DNA from: Pedosphaera sp.
GTDB taxonomy: Bacteria > Verrucomicrobiota > Verrucomicrobiia > Limisphaerales > UBA9464
Reading direction: 5' to 3'
Length of the DNA stretch: 64,000 nucleotides
Assembly: GCA_009695205.1 (NCBI GenBank)
Contig: SIBK01000018.1
Span: forward strand, 1-64,000
The notes beneath the pieces are model-generated. The model was not told the DNA's origin. It ran no database searches and saw only the letters and a program-made list of their open reading frames with translations. Shown here one piece after another: positions 1-8,785 of the stretch. Both the position numbers and the translations under genes were made by a program. How positions within the stretch are numbered: the first letter of the stretch is position 1; each line of letters starts with the position of its first letter.

Positions 1-335
1 AGGTGTTCGAGAACCTGCTGTCCAATGCGGTCAAGTACTCGCCGCCGGAGAAGAGTATTTTCGTGCGTCTTGCCATGAACGCGGATGGTGTCCGTTTTGA
101 GGTGCGGGATGAGGGGCCTGGATTGAGCGCTGAAGATCAGAAGAAACTCTTTGGCAAGTTCGCCCGCCTCAGCGCCAAGCCGACCGGCGGCGAACATTCG
201 ACGGGCCTCGGATTGTCGATCGTCAAACGCATGGTCGAGTCCATGGATGGCAAGGTCTGGTGCGAGAGCGAATTGGGCCGGGGAGCCACGTTCATTGTCC
301 AGTTTCCTTCTCTTGAACTACCAACCTTTGCTTAA
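1..335 (+). CDS. Sensor histidine kinase, C-terminal ATPase part (5' end outside window)
   Basis: The open frame runs in from the left edge and stops at TAA 333-335. It carries the HATPase_c signature in order: N box NLLSNAVKYSPP (residues 4-15), G1 box DEGPGLS, F box KLFGKFARLS and G2 box GLGLSIVKRMVE, ending soon after the last strand. This is the ATP-binding half of a two-component histidine kinase, which phosphorylates its own dimerisation-domain histidine and then a response regulator. The sensor and HisKA parts are not in the window, so the stimulus is unknown. No partner regulator follows; the next sequence is the left arm of an inverted repeat. Confidence 0.9.
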   Translation, partial: VFENLLSNAVKYSPPEKSIFVRLAMNADGVRFEVRDEGPGLSAEDQKKLFGKFARLSAKPTGGEHSTGLGLSIVKRMVESMDGKVWCESELGRGATFIVQFPSLELPTFA

Positions 336-361
336 GTTAATGCATTTTTTGGAGTGCGCCG

Positions 362-537
362 TCAGCCTCCATTTCCCCCTCTTTCGGCCGCAACCCACTC
401 TCCAGCCCACCGTTTGTCGGTCGCCAGCCTCTAAATCCCCTTGCTATCCCCCGTTAAAGGCAGAAAATAATCAAAATTGACCCCATTCAATAAACTAAAT
501 CTCCCTAATCGCAGAGCGTCAATAAACCGATGTCCTA
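362..537 (+). repeat. Left arm of a ~180-bp imperfect inverted repeat
   Basis: This stretch aligns over its whole length to the reverse complement of 2543-2725 at roughly 80% identity by eye. Shared blocks include CAGCCTCCATTT, CCCTCTTTCGGCC, GTTTGTCGGTC, CCGTTAAAGG, ATTCAATAAAC and CGTCAATAAACCGATGTCC. The two arms enclose only the glycosidase gene at 545-2350. No coding sequence is evident in the arm. Confidence 0.85.
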
Positions 538-544
538 GCAATTC

Positions 545-2350
545 ATGCCAAGGAAAATCACTCGATCATTCATTCACCAGAAAAGGAAAGAAAAGAAACC
601 CCTAAAGTATATCCTCGGTATCACCGCGATCATCGCGCTAACCGCAACCGTTCAAGCGCAATCGGTTCTTACCATTCAACCCTCTGTGGCAACAGAGATT
701 CCCATTGGAGTCGTCGTGAGTCGAGTCAACGTCAATCAGCGTGTGATGCTCGGACGAAACTACGTGCTTGAATCTTCAGCCGACCTCACGAATTGGGCTG
801 CTACAGGCCCGGCGTTCACTGCTCGGAGTGAGAATAGCACTACAGAATTCGTGGTAGGACAAATCAGGCGGTTTTTCAGGCTACGACAAATTGATAGGAC
901 AGTCACCGAAGTTTTCATCAATCTTGCGTCAACACTTCCACTTTCTCATACTACCGTTTCCGATCTCCTCGGTGTTATTTCTGGTCCAACGCAGCCAACA
1001 GATTCGTCGGCGCCAACGTTAACGATGCAGCTTCAAGATATTGGCGTCACGAGCATTCGCAATAATGATTATTACGATGATCGGTTGGACATTGAGCAAA
1101 TCTTCAATTGTGGTGGGTCGACATATCCATCGTGGGAAGGATATGATGCAAATGATGAGAAGAACTATAATTGGACATAAAGTGATGCGTTAGTGAAAGT
1201 CATTCACGCTGGTGGGTTCGATTTGATGCTTCGACTTGGAGGCGAATGGGAGAATGGAGAGCGCCATCATGATTTTAAGGGCCCGCAAAATGTAACACAG
1301 GAAGCTAACTGGATTATTGCGGCAACGAAGGTTGCACAGCGATATGCAGGAAAATATACGTACCTTGATATTTGGACAGAATATCCTGGGGCACATTTTT
1401 GGGATAGATCGAATAAAGAATTCAATGCGTTTTATGTGAAGGCGTATAAGGCGATTCATACTGCGTTGCCAACAGCGAAACTCGGAGGCCCTGGATTTAA
1501 CGCTGTGACGTCGCGACTTTTGGCCGATGCTTCTTCAACAAATGCTGCTATAAGTTTTTTGCGATCGTTATATATAGCTGGTGTTGCACCAACGTGGCTT
1601 GGTTGGCATGATTTTAACAACACGCCGGAAGACTTCCGTACGGAAGAGCTTGCATATCGTTCGCTGTTGAATGGAACGGGGACTTTTGTATCGATGCCAT
1701 GGGCGGGAACGGGATTTTTTGTGAAGGCGGAGCTTTTGGTTGAGGCCTATGGTTCGGGGCAATTAGATAACACCGCGGCTCTTACTCCTCTCCCTGATGA
1801 TGTATTGAATGCCATTCATAATGGTGGACGTGGAGCGACGCAGATTGTGGCGACGTGGATGAATTTGCAAGCAACAGATGCGAAAGGTGCGTTTTATTAT
1901 CGTTTTTCCGATCCAAAATCAACGCCAGGTCCAACGGGAGATATTAGGAACGGCACAGGTTGGTACGGACTGTTTTACGGAGATAGTGTTGGAACATATA
2001 AGCCTTCAGCATATGAAATTTGTATGATTTCAACCATGAAAAAGAAATACCCAACGCTTAAAACTATCGCAACGCCAGAAGAAACAAAAGTTGACGGTGT
2101 GTACGTCACTACAGCGACGTCCCATTTGGATATGTTCCACGGGCTCCTTGACCGTGATTTGGCGATTCTTGTCGCAAACAATAGCGATACAAGCTATGCA
2201 TGGTCGCCGTCCGACGTGTCGATTCTTTCAGGAAAAACTGTCACCGTTTCCACTGTTTCAGATACTGCGGACGGAAAAACTGCCGTCACTCACCTCGGAA
2301 TTGCGTTTCAGCTTGACCCTTGGAGTGTGCAGCTGATTGAAGTTAAATAG
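545..2350 (+). pseudogene. Secreted GH39-like glycoside hydrolase split by one in-frame TAA
   Basis: Frames 545-1180 and 1193-2350 are the same frame, separated only by TAA at 1178-1180 (reading NYNWT-stop-SDALV). The N-terminus has a basic stretch and a hydrophobic core (residues 20-36) ending in an AQS-type signal peptidase site. Next comes a module with SSADLTNWAATGPAF and FFRLRQ, commonly attached to Verrucomicrobia exported proteins. The catalytic part resembles clan GH-A family 39 (YDDRLDIEQIF, LRLGGEWENG, LDIWTEYPGAHFWD, KLGGPGF); the Glu of WTE is the likely acid/base. Substrate cannot be read. The gene is AT-richer at third positions than its neighbours and lies between inverted repeats, suggesting acquisition. 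Nonsense mutation, readthrough or sequence error could explain the stop. Confidence 0.7.
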
Positions 2351-2542
2351 AGCTCTTTCATTGCTTTTTCTTCACTTTTTGTTGATGATTTTAATGACAA
2401 AAGTGGGAAAAAGTGGTATGCTTTTTTAGGTAATTTGGCTTCGACTTTCGAAGATCAGAGTTTATCGGTCACAGCGCAACCGTATTTCTCCGGTGATTGC
2501 GTATCCTCTTTGGGAGTTTGACGAAGGACGAGGGACGAGAAA
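2351..2542. other. AT-rich spacer after glycosidase gene
   Basis: No coding potential is seen. The stretch is AT-rich with T runs just after the stop codon but no clear stem-loop, and leads into the right arm of the inverted repeat. Confidence 0.4.
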
Positions 2543-2725
2543 GTTTATTGATAGGACATCGGTTTATTGACGTTCCGCGATTAGGAGATCTGGTTTATTG
2601 AATCGGGTGAATTTCGATCACATTTCCCCTTTAACGGGCGGTAGCAAGGGAATTTAGTGGGTGATGACCGACAAACAGTAGGCTGGAGAGGGGGTTAAGG
2701 CCGAAAGAGGGGAAAATGGAGGCTG
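2543..2725 (-). repeat. Right arm of the ~180-bp inverted repeat, with iterated TTTATTGA motifs
   Basis: Reverse-complement counterpart of 362-537. Its inner end contains three spaced direct copies of GTTTATTGA, beginning near 2543, 2561 and 2593, resembling the iterated transposase-binding sites of transposon ends. The innermost copy reads TTTATTGATAGGA. A degenerate IS91-type transposase starts about 60 bp further right. Confidence 0.85.
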
Positions 2726-2782
2726 ATGGAGGTGTTTTTGGCAATATTGAGACGCGATAGTGACTACTGATCGTGTTCAAGA

Positions 2783-3553
2783 TCAGTTGGTTATCACGTT
2801 CTCGTAGTCTGGCATCGGGTCGGAGTCGATCGGGAATTGGGGGTCCGGCTGCGGGGTATCCGCAGAGGGGGGCGGACGAGCTGGGGCGAACTTCGCAGGC
2901 CCGCACCCGAGGTTGAGATGGCGCAGGATCTTTTCGATGACGCTGGGATTATCAATGACCGCGATGATCCGAATCGTCTTGTGACACTCGGGGCATTCCA
3001 AGGGGTCGGTGTGCCAGGCTTGCCGGATCAAGTCGCGCCATTTACGGGAGGGAAACTTGGTTGGCGCAGAGTTGTTCGCGTTCGGCGCGGTTTTCCGGTG
3101 GCACGGAACGGCCGGAGTGAACGTTGAAGCCGGAAAGTTTCCAGGTCTTCATGCGGGCAACCGGTTCTGGGGAGATGAGTTTGTGGGCGAGCAGTTCCTT
3201 GAAAACTCGATTGCGAAAGAGTTCGAGAGAACGCTGTCAGAGATCTCCGGAGCGAGTTGGAAGGTGTCGTCGGAATCGAGCAGACCGTCGGCGACGAGAG
3301 CATGAACGTGAGGATGAAAATCGAGGTATTGGATTCGGCAGTGATCGCATCGGACCCGGGCGAAGCCACATTCCAGTGTGCCGCAGTCGAGGAATTTCCC
3401 GAAGACATCGGTGACAACGGGGCGAAGGGGGCCGTGTTTGTGTTCATAGGCGTCGGTATAAATGGCTACGAACGTGTCATGGTGGCGATGAACACATTGC
3501 CACAGGGGAGATTTTCGCGGATTTCGAGTTATGTAGGTCCTTACATGCGACAC
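2783..3553 (-). pseudogene. IS91-family (Y2) transposase remnant
   Basis: The N-terminal piece (from ATG 3553) reads YITRNPRKSPLWQCVHRH, then a CDHCR zinc-ribbon start, and jumps straight to FHPHVHALVADGLL, the His-rich HUH-like motif, so the rest of the zinc domain is deleted. After a frame change the typical C-terminal part follows (RVFKELLAHKLISPEP, MKTWKLSGFNVH). A further frame carries the tail with CPECHKTIRIIAVI and VIEKILRHLNL. IS91 transposases act by rolling-circle transposition. This copy has a deletion and at least two frameshifts and cannot be active. No ori or ter ends were recognised. Confidence 0.85.
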
Positions 3554-3786
3554 GAGGTCGCAGGGTAAACAACCGAGTGAGGATCAGGATTTCAGGCGGA
3601 TGGCGGATTTACAATCTCCGGCAACTTCTCATCGCCTTCCGGCTCTTGTCACTAGAGTAACATAGCGTCCTTTATGATTCACTTTCCGGGCGGAAGGGGT
3701 AAGTGGTGTCGGCCGTTGCCGTAAGCGCTTCCAGATAGGGATAACGGGTTTTTCCTATTCACGAATGCAATGGTCATCCTGTGCAT
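3554..3786. other. Intergenic stretch between two remnants
   Basis: Nothing recognisable is seen. The sequence has no long open frame and lies between the transposase and helicase remnants, both of which point leftward. Confidence 0.3.
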
Positions 3787-4562
3787 TCAACCTCTTACAA
3801 GTTCCAACTCGGGCAGTTTGAACTGATTTAGATCAAGGAGATCATCCTCACCGATCGGGAATTCCGAGGGCGGTTCACCGTTACGCCCACAGTCGCCCAC
3901 AATTTTCAGTTCGTCGCACAGCTTTGGCCAGTCTTCTGCGCAGTCACGCTCTTGCCGGACCTGGATTTCATTCCCCTCGCCACGCGCCGCCTTCTCCCAG
4001 CGCACGACGTTGACCGCAAGGACTTCTCCCGAATCCACCGGTGCCAATTCCCGACGGATACGCTGCCCACGCAGACAGATGGTTGCCGCGTCTTCCTTGG
4101 TGGCGACCCGGTCAAACATGGCTTCCTCGATCGAGTTCTTATGCAGGACGCAATAGATCCGCAGGCCCGGCCGGCTGTTGATTCGGTCCACTCGGCTGCG
4201 GGCTTGGTGCAGAGTGCCGAAGGAGTATTCGAGACTGAGGATTATCTCGTTGGCGCAGTTGGAGACGAATGGCCGGCGGCGCACTTGATGCCCATCAGGT
4301 TGACGCAAGTCTCCCCGTTTTTGAACCGTCGCGCCTGTTGCTAGTGCTGATCGGCCGGAATCGTCGAATCGATCCTAAAGGTGGCGATGCCCGCTTGGCA
4401 GAGCAGGTCATGGAGCGTACGAGATTGGCCCACTCGGGTGCAGATGACATTCACCTGTTCGCCCCTTCCAAGGATTTCCCGGATCAGCTCGAGGGCGGTG
4501 AGTATCTTCGGGTTGAAGTTCGAGGAGACCGGCGGACCACCGAAGCGGAATCCGGCCGGGTC
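3787..4562 (-). pseudogene. SNF2/DEAD-type helicase, C-terminal lobe remnant
   Basis: Reading leftward from about 4562, one frame gives FNPKILTALELIREIL, VNVICTRVGQSRTLHDLL and FRIDSTIPADQ. It hits an in-frame TAG at 4341-4343, continues as ARRFKNGETCVNLMGIKC, then shifts frame to NEIILSLEYSF, QARSRVDRINS and YCVLHKNSIEEAMFDRV. The QARSRVDRI segment is helicase motif VI (arginine finger) and the preceding part is the RecA-like second lobe of a SWI2/SNF2 helicase. The first lobe with Walker A/B is absent. The intact RNase H-like exonuclease 1 kb to the right may once have been its neighbour, which is inference only. Confidence 0.75.
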
Positions 4563-5390
4563 GGCTGCGGAGAAACTTTTTGTTTACGACGCCACTGCCG
4601 AAGATCCGCAAGGGGAAAAAGTGGTGTACGTACTCCTCCAAGGTCCTGACGGGATGACAATCGATTCTACGACCGGGATTGCGCAATGGACTCCGCCGAG
4701 TTCGTTGCGGGGACAGGTTATTCCGGTTTGCATCGCGGCGTCCGACGGGATCTGCGGCCCGAAGGTCGACCAGAGCTTCAGTCTGGGGATTGGTGAAACT
4801 CCGCCGCTGGGCGGGTTTATGAACTTTTCGTCCGCCTGTAAACTAATGTAAACTAATGTAAACTAATGACCTGTCCCTTTATCCCTGTGTCCTTTTATTA
4901 TGACACGGATGCGGCAGGCTTTTACGGATTGCCCATCGCGGAGAATCTGCCCCTCAGCGGGACGGGAACCTACCTATGGAACCCCTCGCCCGACCTCCCT
5001 TCCGCGAATTATTACGTCTATGCCGTTGCCGATGACGAGAAGAACGTCCCCGTGCATCGGTACGCCGCGACGAAGATTGTGATCGTCGACCCAAAAGCGC
5101 CGGTCACGCCGAGGAATTTCCACGTGCAGCCCGGAGGTGAGAATAGTCTGCTTGTGACATGGGATCCGAACAGCGAACCCGATCTGCATGGTTATCAAAT
5201 CAATTACGCTGTCGATGCCGGCGCTGGAACGGAATTGACCGAGGTGGTGGATGCGGGAAATCGTAATTGGGCTAACCGGTCCGCAATACGCCAATGCGTT
5301 GTTTACGATAGATGATGAAGGGAGGTTGGTCGGCCATGGCAAATATAGCGGCATGCTGTGTGTTCAGCTAGCACCCATGGGATTGAGAAA
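4563..5390 (+). pseudogene. Fragment of a secreted Ig-like/fibronectin III protein
   Basis: Three frame-shifted pieces add up to part of a large extracellular protein. The first has a cadherin-like putative-Ig repeat (LFVYDATAEDPQGEK, GMTIDSTTGIAQWTP). A second, from about 4880, has YYDTDAAGFYG and YYVYAVADDEKNVPVHRYA. It leads into a fibronectin III module (PRNFHVQPGGENSLLVTWD, DLHGYQINY), which continues in another frame from about 5251. There is no start or signal peptide, so this is an internal fragment abutting the helicase remnant on the left. Such modules mediate adhesion or spacing in surface proteins. Confidence 0.65.
4839..4868 (+). repeat. Three tandem copies of a 10-bp unit (TAAACTAATG)
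   Basis: Three perfect copies sit between two frame-shifted pieces of the fibronectin-type fragment; the stop of the first piece falls inside. Possibly the scar of the frameshift. Confidence 0.8.
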
Positions 5391-5495
5391 GCCTATGAAG
5401 AAGTCAGCGGCGGAAAGGTGTCAAGGAAGTGTGTCTGAACTGTGGCGGACGAGTGCTTGGCGTTTCCGCATCCGTCGGCCATCATGGGTCGACGC

Positions 5496-6029
5496 ATGAA
5501 GAACATCGTTTATTTCGATCTGGAAACTCAAAAGTCCGCCGATGACGTGGGCGGTTGGGACAAGATCCGCGATATGCGCATGAGCATTGGAGTGACGTAC
5601 AGCACGGCGCGCGGCGCCTACGAGATTTACACAGAGAAACGGGTCAACGACCTGATACGGGAGTTGCAGCGGGCGGATCTTGTCGTTGGGTTCAACAATC
5701 TCCGATTCGACTACGAGGTGCTGCACGGGTACACGGTGTTTGACCTCACTCAGGTACCGACTTTAGACATGCTGGTGGAGGTGCAACGGATTCTGCAGCA
5801 CCGACTTTCCCTGGATTCCATTGCCTCAGCGACGCTGGGGCTCGAGAAGACCAGCGAGGGATTGCAGGCACTGGCTTGGTTCAAGGAAGGTCGGATGGCG
5901 GAAATTGCCGAGTACTGTTGCTTTGACGTGAAGATCACCAAGCTTGTCCATGAATACGGGGCGGCGCATCGGCAGCTATTTTACAAGAATCGATTCGGAG
6001 CACGACTCACTGTGGCGGTCAATTGGTGA
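5496..6029 (+). CDS. Predicted 3'-5' exonuclease, RNase H-like (YprB/RNase_H_2 type)
   Basis: A 177-residue protein with the DEDD-type exonuclease pattern: YFDLETQ (first Asp/Glu pair), LVVGFNNLRFDYEVL (second Asp), and a C-terminal YCCFDVKITKLVHEY (last Asp). This fits the RNase_H_2 family, which cleaves nucleic acid from the 3' end and is often encoded near or fused to helicases. ATG at 5484 would add four residues and ATG 5442 eighteen; I prefer 5496 because the family usually begins just before the YFDLET strand, though no strong ribosome site is visible. The frame is intact, unlike its left neighbours. Its end overlaps the convergent flippase-like gene by 11 bp. Confidence 0.75.
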   Translation: MKNIVYFDLETQKSADDVGGWDKIRDMRMSIGVTYSTARGAYEIYTEKRVNDLIRELQRADLVVGFNNLRFDYEVLHGYTVFDLTQVPTLDMLVEVQRILQHRLSLDSIASATLGLEKTSEGLQALAWFKEGRMAEIAEYCCFDVKITKLVHEYGAAHRQLFYKNRFGARLTVAVNW

Positions 6030-7161
6030 CGTCCTCCTCCAGATCAGCGGTCTTTAAGGCGCCCCGGTCGGGCATGAAAAGGTAGACGAGTCCTCCGAGG
6101 GCGGACCACGAAAGGTTTACCGAGTAGCCGAGGAGGGAAAGGGTCACGGCTTCCGACGGTTTCACACCCAGCATGGGAACCGCCAGCAGGTAGAAGAACA
6201 AGTTCTCCCTCACTCCCAGTCCGCTTGGCGTCACGGGGATGGCGGCGATACAAATGATCATAGGCACCACCATCCAGAGGGTTTTGGAAGGGATCGCAAT
6301 ATGTAAACCCCAGGCGAGGACAGCGAAGCTGCCGACGAGCAGAAGATTGATCAGCAGCGACCATGCCGCCATCGATCGGGTGAAGCCTGAATGAAGTCCA
6401 AACAACCGGCAGGCAGCGAGCGCGCGTCCAACAGATCCTCCCATCGGCAAGTGGCGAAAGAATCGGGCAATGCGTCCCTCGTGATGCAGGGCATCGGTAT
6501 GGAACGCGATGACTACTACGCCGCCGGCGGCAATCGCCATCGCGCCAATTACCGCGCAGGCTCCTGCGTATCGTTTGTACTCAACGATCAAGGGGATGTT
6601 CCACGGCATCAGGACCACGGCAAAGACCAGCAGGGCGAGAATTCCGATCAGGCGGTCGACAAAGACACTGAGCACAGCCTCCGCCTTCTTGTGATGAGTC
6701 GTTCGCGCGGCGTACCAAGCCTTGATCACATCGCCCCCAGTTGAGCCAAGGAGGAAGGCGTTGAAAAAGTGAGCAACGAACGCGATGCGGGTTGTTTCGC
6801 GAAACGACAACTCCAATCCCTGGATGCGCATCACCTGACGCCACCGCAATCCACCGAAGAGAACGAGCAGACCGCATTGTACAAACGCGGCGGCGAGGGC
6901 GAGTGGATTGATTCGCCGGGTCATCGCCCAGAGTTCCCAGGGACCGCGGGTCCACGCGAGGCTGCGTTGTTCCCATTTGGTCAGGGACGCCCAGTTGCCG
7001 CCGGTTTCGCTGAGGTAGAGTTGGGCCTCGTTACAAAAAATGACGTGGAATATCCAAAGGAGCAGCAGGCCGCAAACCGCGATGCGCACGAGTTGCCCGG
7101 CCGTCCCACGCCATCCTTGAGCAGACTGGGGCCGGGTGGTGCTTGTCGCCCCACAGGACAT
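6019..7161 (-). CDS. Flippase-like / lysylphosphatidylglycerol synthase-type membrane protein
   Basis: A 380-residue polytopic inner-membrane protein with about eight hydrophobic segments. It has the conserved family blocks GGLRWRQVMRIQGL, FFNAFLLGSTGGDVIKAWYA, SVFVDRLIGILALL and IPVTPSGLGVRENLFFYLL. This is the LPG_synthase_TM (UPF0104/AglD-like) fold: in MprF the domain flips aminoacylated lipid, and in stand-alone proteins it is thought to move glycolipid or terpenoid intermediates. There is no synthase domain. It lies downstream of the TIM-barrel gene on the same strand with a 59-bp gap, so the two are probably co-transcribed. Confidence 0.85.
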   Translation of the reverse strand: MSCGATSTTRPQSAQGWRGTAGQLVRIAVCGLLLLWIFHVIFCNEAQLYLSETGGNWASLTKWEQRSLAWTRGPWELWAMTRRINPLALAAAFVQCGLLVLFGGLRWRQVMRIQGLELSFRETTRIAFVAHFFNAFLLGSTGGDVIKAWYAARTTHHKKAEAVLSVFVDRLIGILALLVFAVVLMPWNIPLIVEYKRYAGACAVIGAMAIAAGGVVVIAFHTDALHHEGRIARFFRHLPMGGSVGRALAACRLFGLHSGFTRSMAAWSLLINLLLVGSFAVLAWGLHIAIPSKTLWMVVPMIICIAAIPVTPSGLGVRENLFFYLLAVPMLGVKPSEAVTLSLLGYSVNLSWSALGGLVYLFMPDRGALKTADLEEDVTN

Positions 7162-7220
7162 GATCTCTGGGAACGGGCGGGAGTTTTTGGCTGGTGCGAC
7201 GATGAAAGGTGGATGGGAAG

Positions 7221-8231
7221 CTATTCCGGGCCCCAGAGAGAACGGATGATCTCAAATCCGCGGCGAACGTCTTCGGTCGTCACCCCCGGGCTCAATTCCA
7301 CGACCTTGATATGCTCCGGTTTAACGAATACCGCCATCTGGGCGAACGGAACGATGCCTGATCCGGGTGGGCAATGATCATGGGCGCCGTCCTCCTCGAG
7401 AATGACGTCATGGACGTGAAATCCAGCAAGGCGCGGAGCCAGCGTTTCCAGATGCATGAGGTGACTCGGGATGAGCCCGAGGTGCTCCTTGATCTGGGCA
7501 TGCCCGCAATCGTGCCAGTACTTCACGACATTTTCCGGCAGAGAATCCAGGAAGAAGGGAATGTCGTGATCAAATGGAATTTCCTCGATGGCTTCGCGGT
7601 TTTCGATGCCGAGGAGGATGCCTCGCCGACCCGCCTCATCGGCCAGACGGGTGATAATTTCGAGGGCGAGCTGCATGGGTTCCTCTTTGCGGCGTTCCCG
7701 CTTGTATTCGATTTCTTCGAGCAGTTTGTGGAACTGACGGTCCAGCTTTTCCGATTGATCGTGCGTCTTCCGGAACTCCTTTGAATCCTGCTGACCCTCC
7801 GCAAGCAGGCGGGCCGCGTTGGCTTCGAGAACCTTCATATGACCGCGAAGTTCTTCCAAAGGCTCATTATAGTCCTTCAGGTCCGCCTGGCCGGAGTGCA
7901 GAACGATCAGCTTGGCGCCCACCCGTTCCGCCGTCTCAATACTTTTCAGGGAATGTTTCCAGGCGTATTCCCGTTCTCGGCGATCCGCGGAGGAAAACTT
8001 GAAAATATTGGGTGCCGGGTAGTTGACGCCCATTGGCAGGGGGCAAAAGTTGTGAACGGTGGAGATCTTGATCTCCCCCGCTTCGACGGCGTCGATGATA
8101 CCAGGGACCAAGCTCAGGCGGATGCCGTGACTTAGCTCAGCATACTCGAAGCCGAGGTCGCGGATCTCGCGCAGCATCGCGCGCCCATCGGTATGACGAC
8201 CCGAGTTCCAGCAGGAAGAAAGGGAATACAT
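7221..8231 (-). CDS. Xylose isomerase-like TIM-barrel protein (sugar isomerase/epimerase-like)
   Basis: A 336-residue AP_endonuc_2/TIM-barrel family protein. It begins MYSLSSCWNSGRHTDG and shows ELSHGI, STVHNFCPLP, AKLIVLHSGQ, LLGIENREAIEEIPFD, YWHDCGHAQIKEHLG and FHVHDVILEEDGAHDHCPPG. The conserved His, Glu and Asp residues along strand ends are those that bind a divalent metal in this fold. Members are isomerases or epimerases of sugars, or related lyases; the substrate is not readable. There is a charged helical insert around residues 150-190. Upstream gene on the same strand: rpsU, about 95 bp away. Confidence 0.85.
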   Translation of the reverse strand: MYSLSSCWNSGRHTDGRAMLREIRDLGFEYAELSHGIRLSLVPGIIDAVEAGEIKISTVHNFCPLPMGVNYPAPNIFKFSSADRREREYAWKHSLKSIETAERVGAKLIVLHSGQADLKDYNEPLEELRGHMKVLEANAARLLAEGQQDSKEFRKTHDQSEKLDRQFHKLLEEIEYKRERRKEEPMQLALEIITRLADEAGRRGILLGIENREAIEEIPFDHDIPFFLDSLPENVVKYWHDCGHAQIKEHLGLIPSHLMHLETLAPRLAGFHVHDVILEEDGAHDHCPPGSGIVPFAQMAVFVKPEHIKVVELSPGVTTEDVRRGFEIIRSLWGPE

Positions 8232-8326
8232 GACAAAAAAGCCGGACGCCTAAGAAAGCATCCGGCAGTTGAAAACTCAAATTGTTTGGTAGGTATCGTG
8301 AATGATTCCATTCGCGGTCTCAACTG

Positions 8327-8524
8327 CTAGACGTCCGCGTAACGCGCGGAGAGCATGGCGTTGAAACGGGCCACCTTCATCTTGCGACGTCGGCGCTCAC
8401 TGGGCTTCTCGTAATGACGATGGTTGCGGACTTCCTTCAAGGTGCCCTCACGGTCCACCTTTTTCTTCAATCGGCGCAAAGCCCGGTCCACGGGTTCGCC
8501 CTTCTTCAGTTTGATTTCGCTCAA
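8327..8524 (-). CDS. rpsU: Ribosomal protein bS21
   Basis: A 65-residue, very basic protein beginning SEIKLKKGEPVDRALRRLKK and carrying EVRNHRHYEKPSERRRRK, diagnostic of bS21 of the small subunit platform. No ATG fits: the upstream ATG at 8531 is out of frame and closes at once. The family start falls on a TTG at 8522-8524, preceded by a GAAGGATG stretch about 12 bases upstream, so I take TTG as start. The length matches the family (about 60-70 residues). Confidence 0.92.
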   Translation of the reverse strand: MSEIKLKKGEPVDRALRRLKKKVDREGTLKEVRNHRHYEKPSERRRRKMKVARFNAMLSARYADV

Positions 8525-8733
8525 ATCATGTTCACATCCTTCCTCGCACACGGTTTCCGATCTGTCGAAACTCCGCGTCCAGCCCACGGATCCCATCGAA
8601 ACAGGAACCGGCCAGAAAGCATCACGGCGTCGCTTCGCAGCGACAACCGTCCAAAAGGAGCAACGGGAATACCCGAAAATCGACCGATGGCAAGCGATAT
8701 CGACGCTCCCAATGACTTTGCCCACGGGCACCG

Positions 8734-8747
8734 GCCCTGATCAGGGC
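8734..8747. promoter_or_regulatory. Perfect 14-bp palindrome upstream of the sugar transferase
   Basis: GCCCTGATCAGGGC is a perfect palindrome located 39 bp before the start codon at 8786 and about 210 bp before rpsU in the divergent direction. The position suits an operator for a dimeric regulator or a short hairpin. No regulator can be named. Confidence 0.35.
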
Positions 8748-8785
8748 TAGATTTCAGCCGCCTTCTGTGTCAGTCTGCTTGGACG

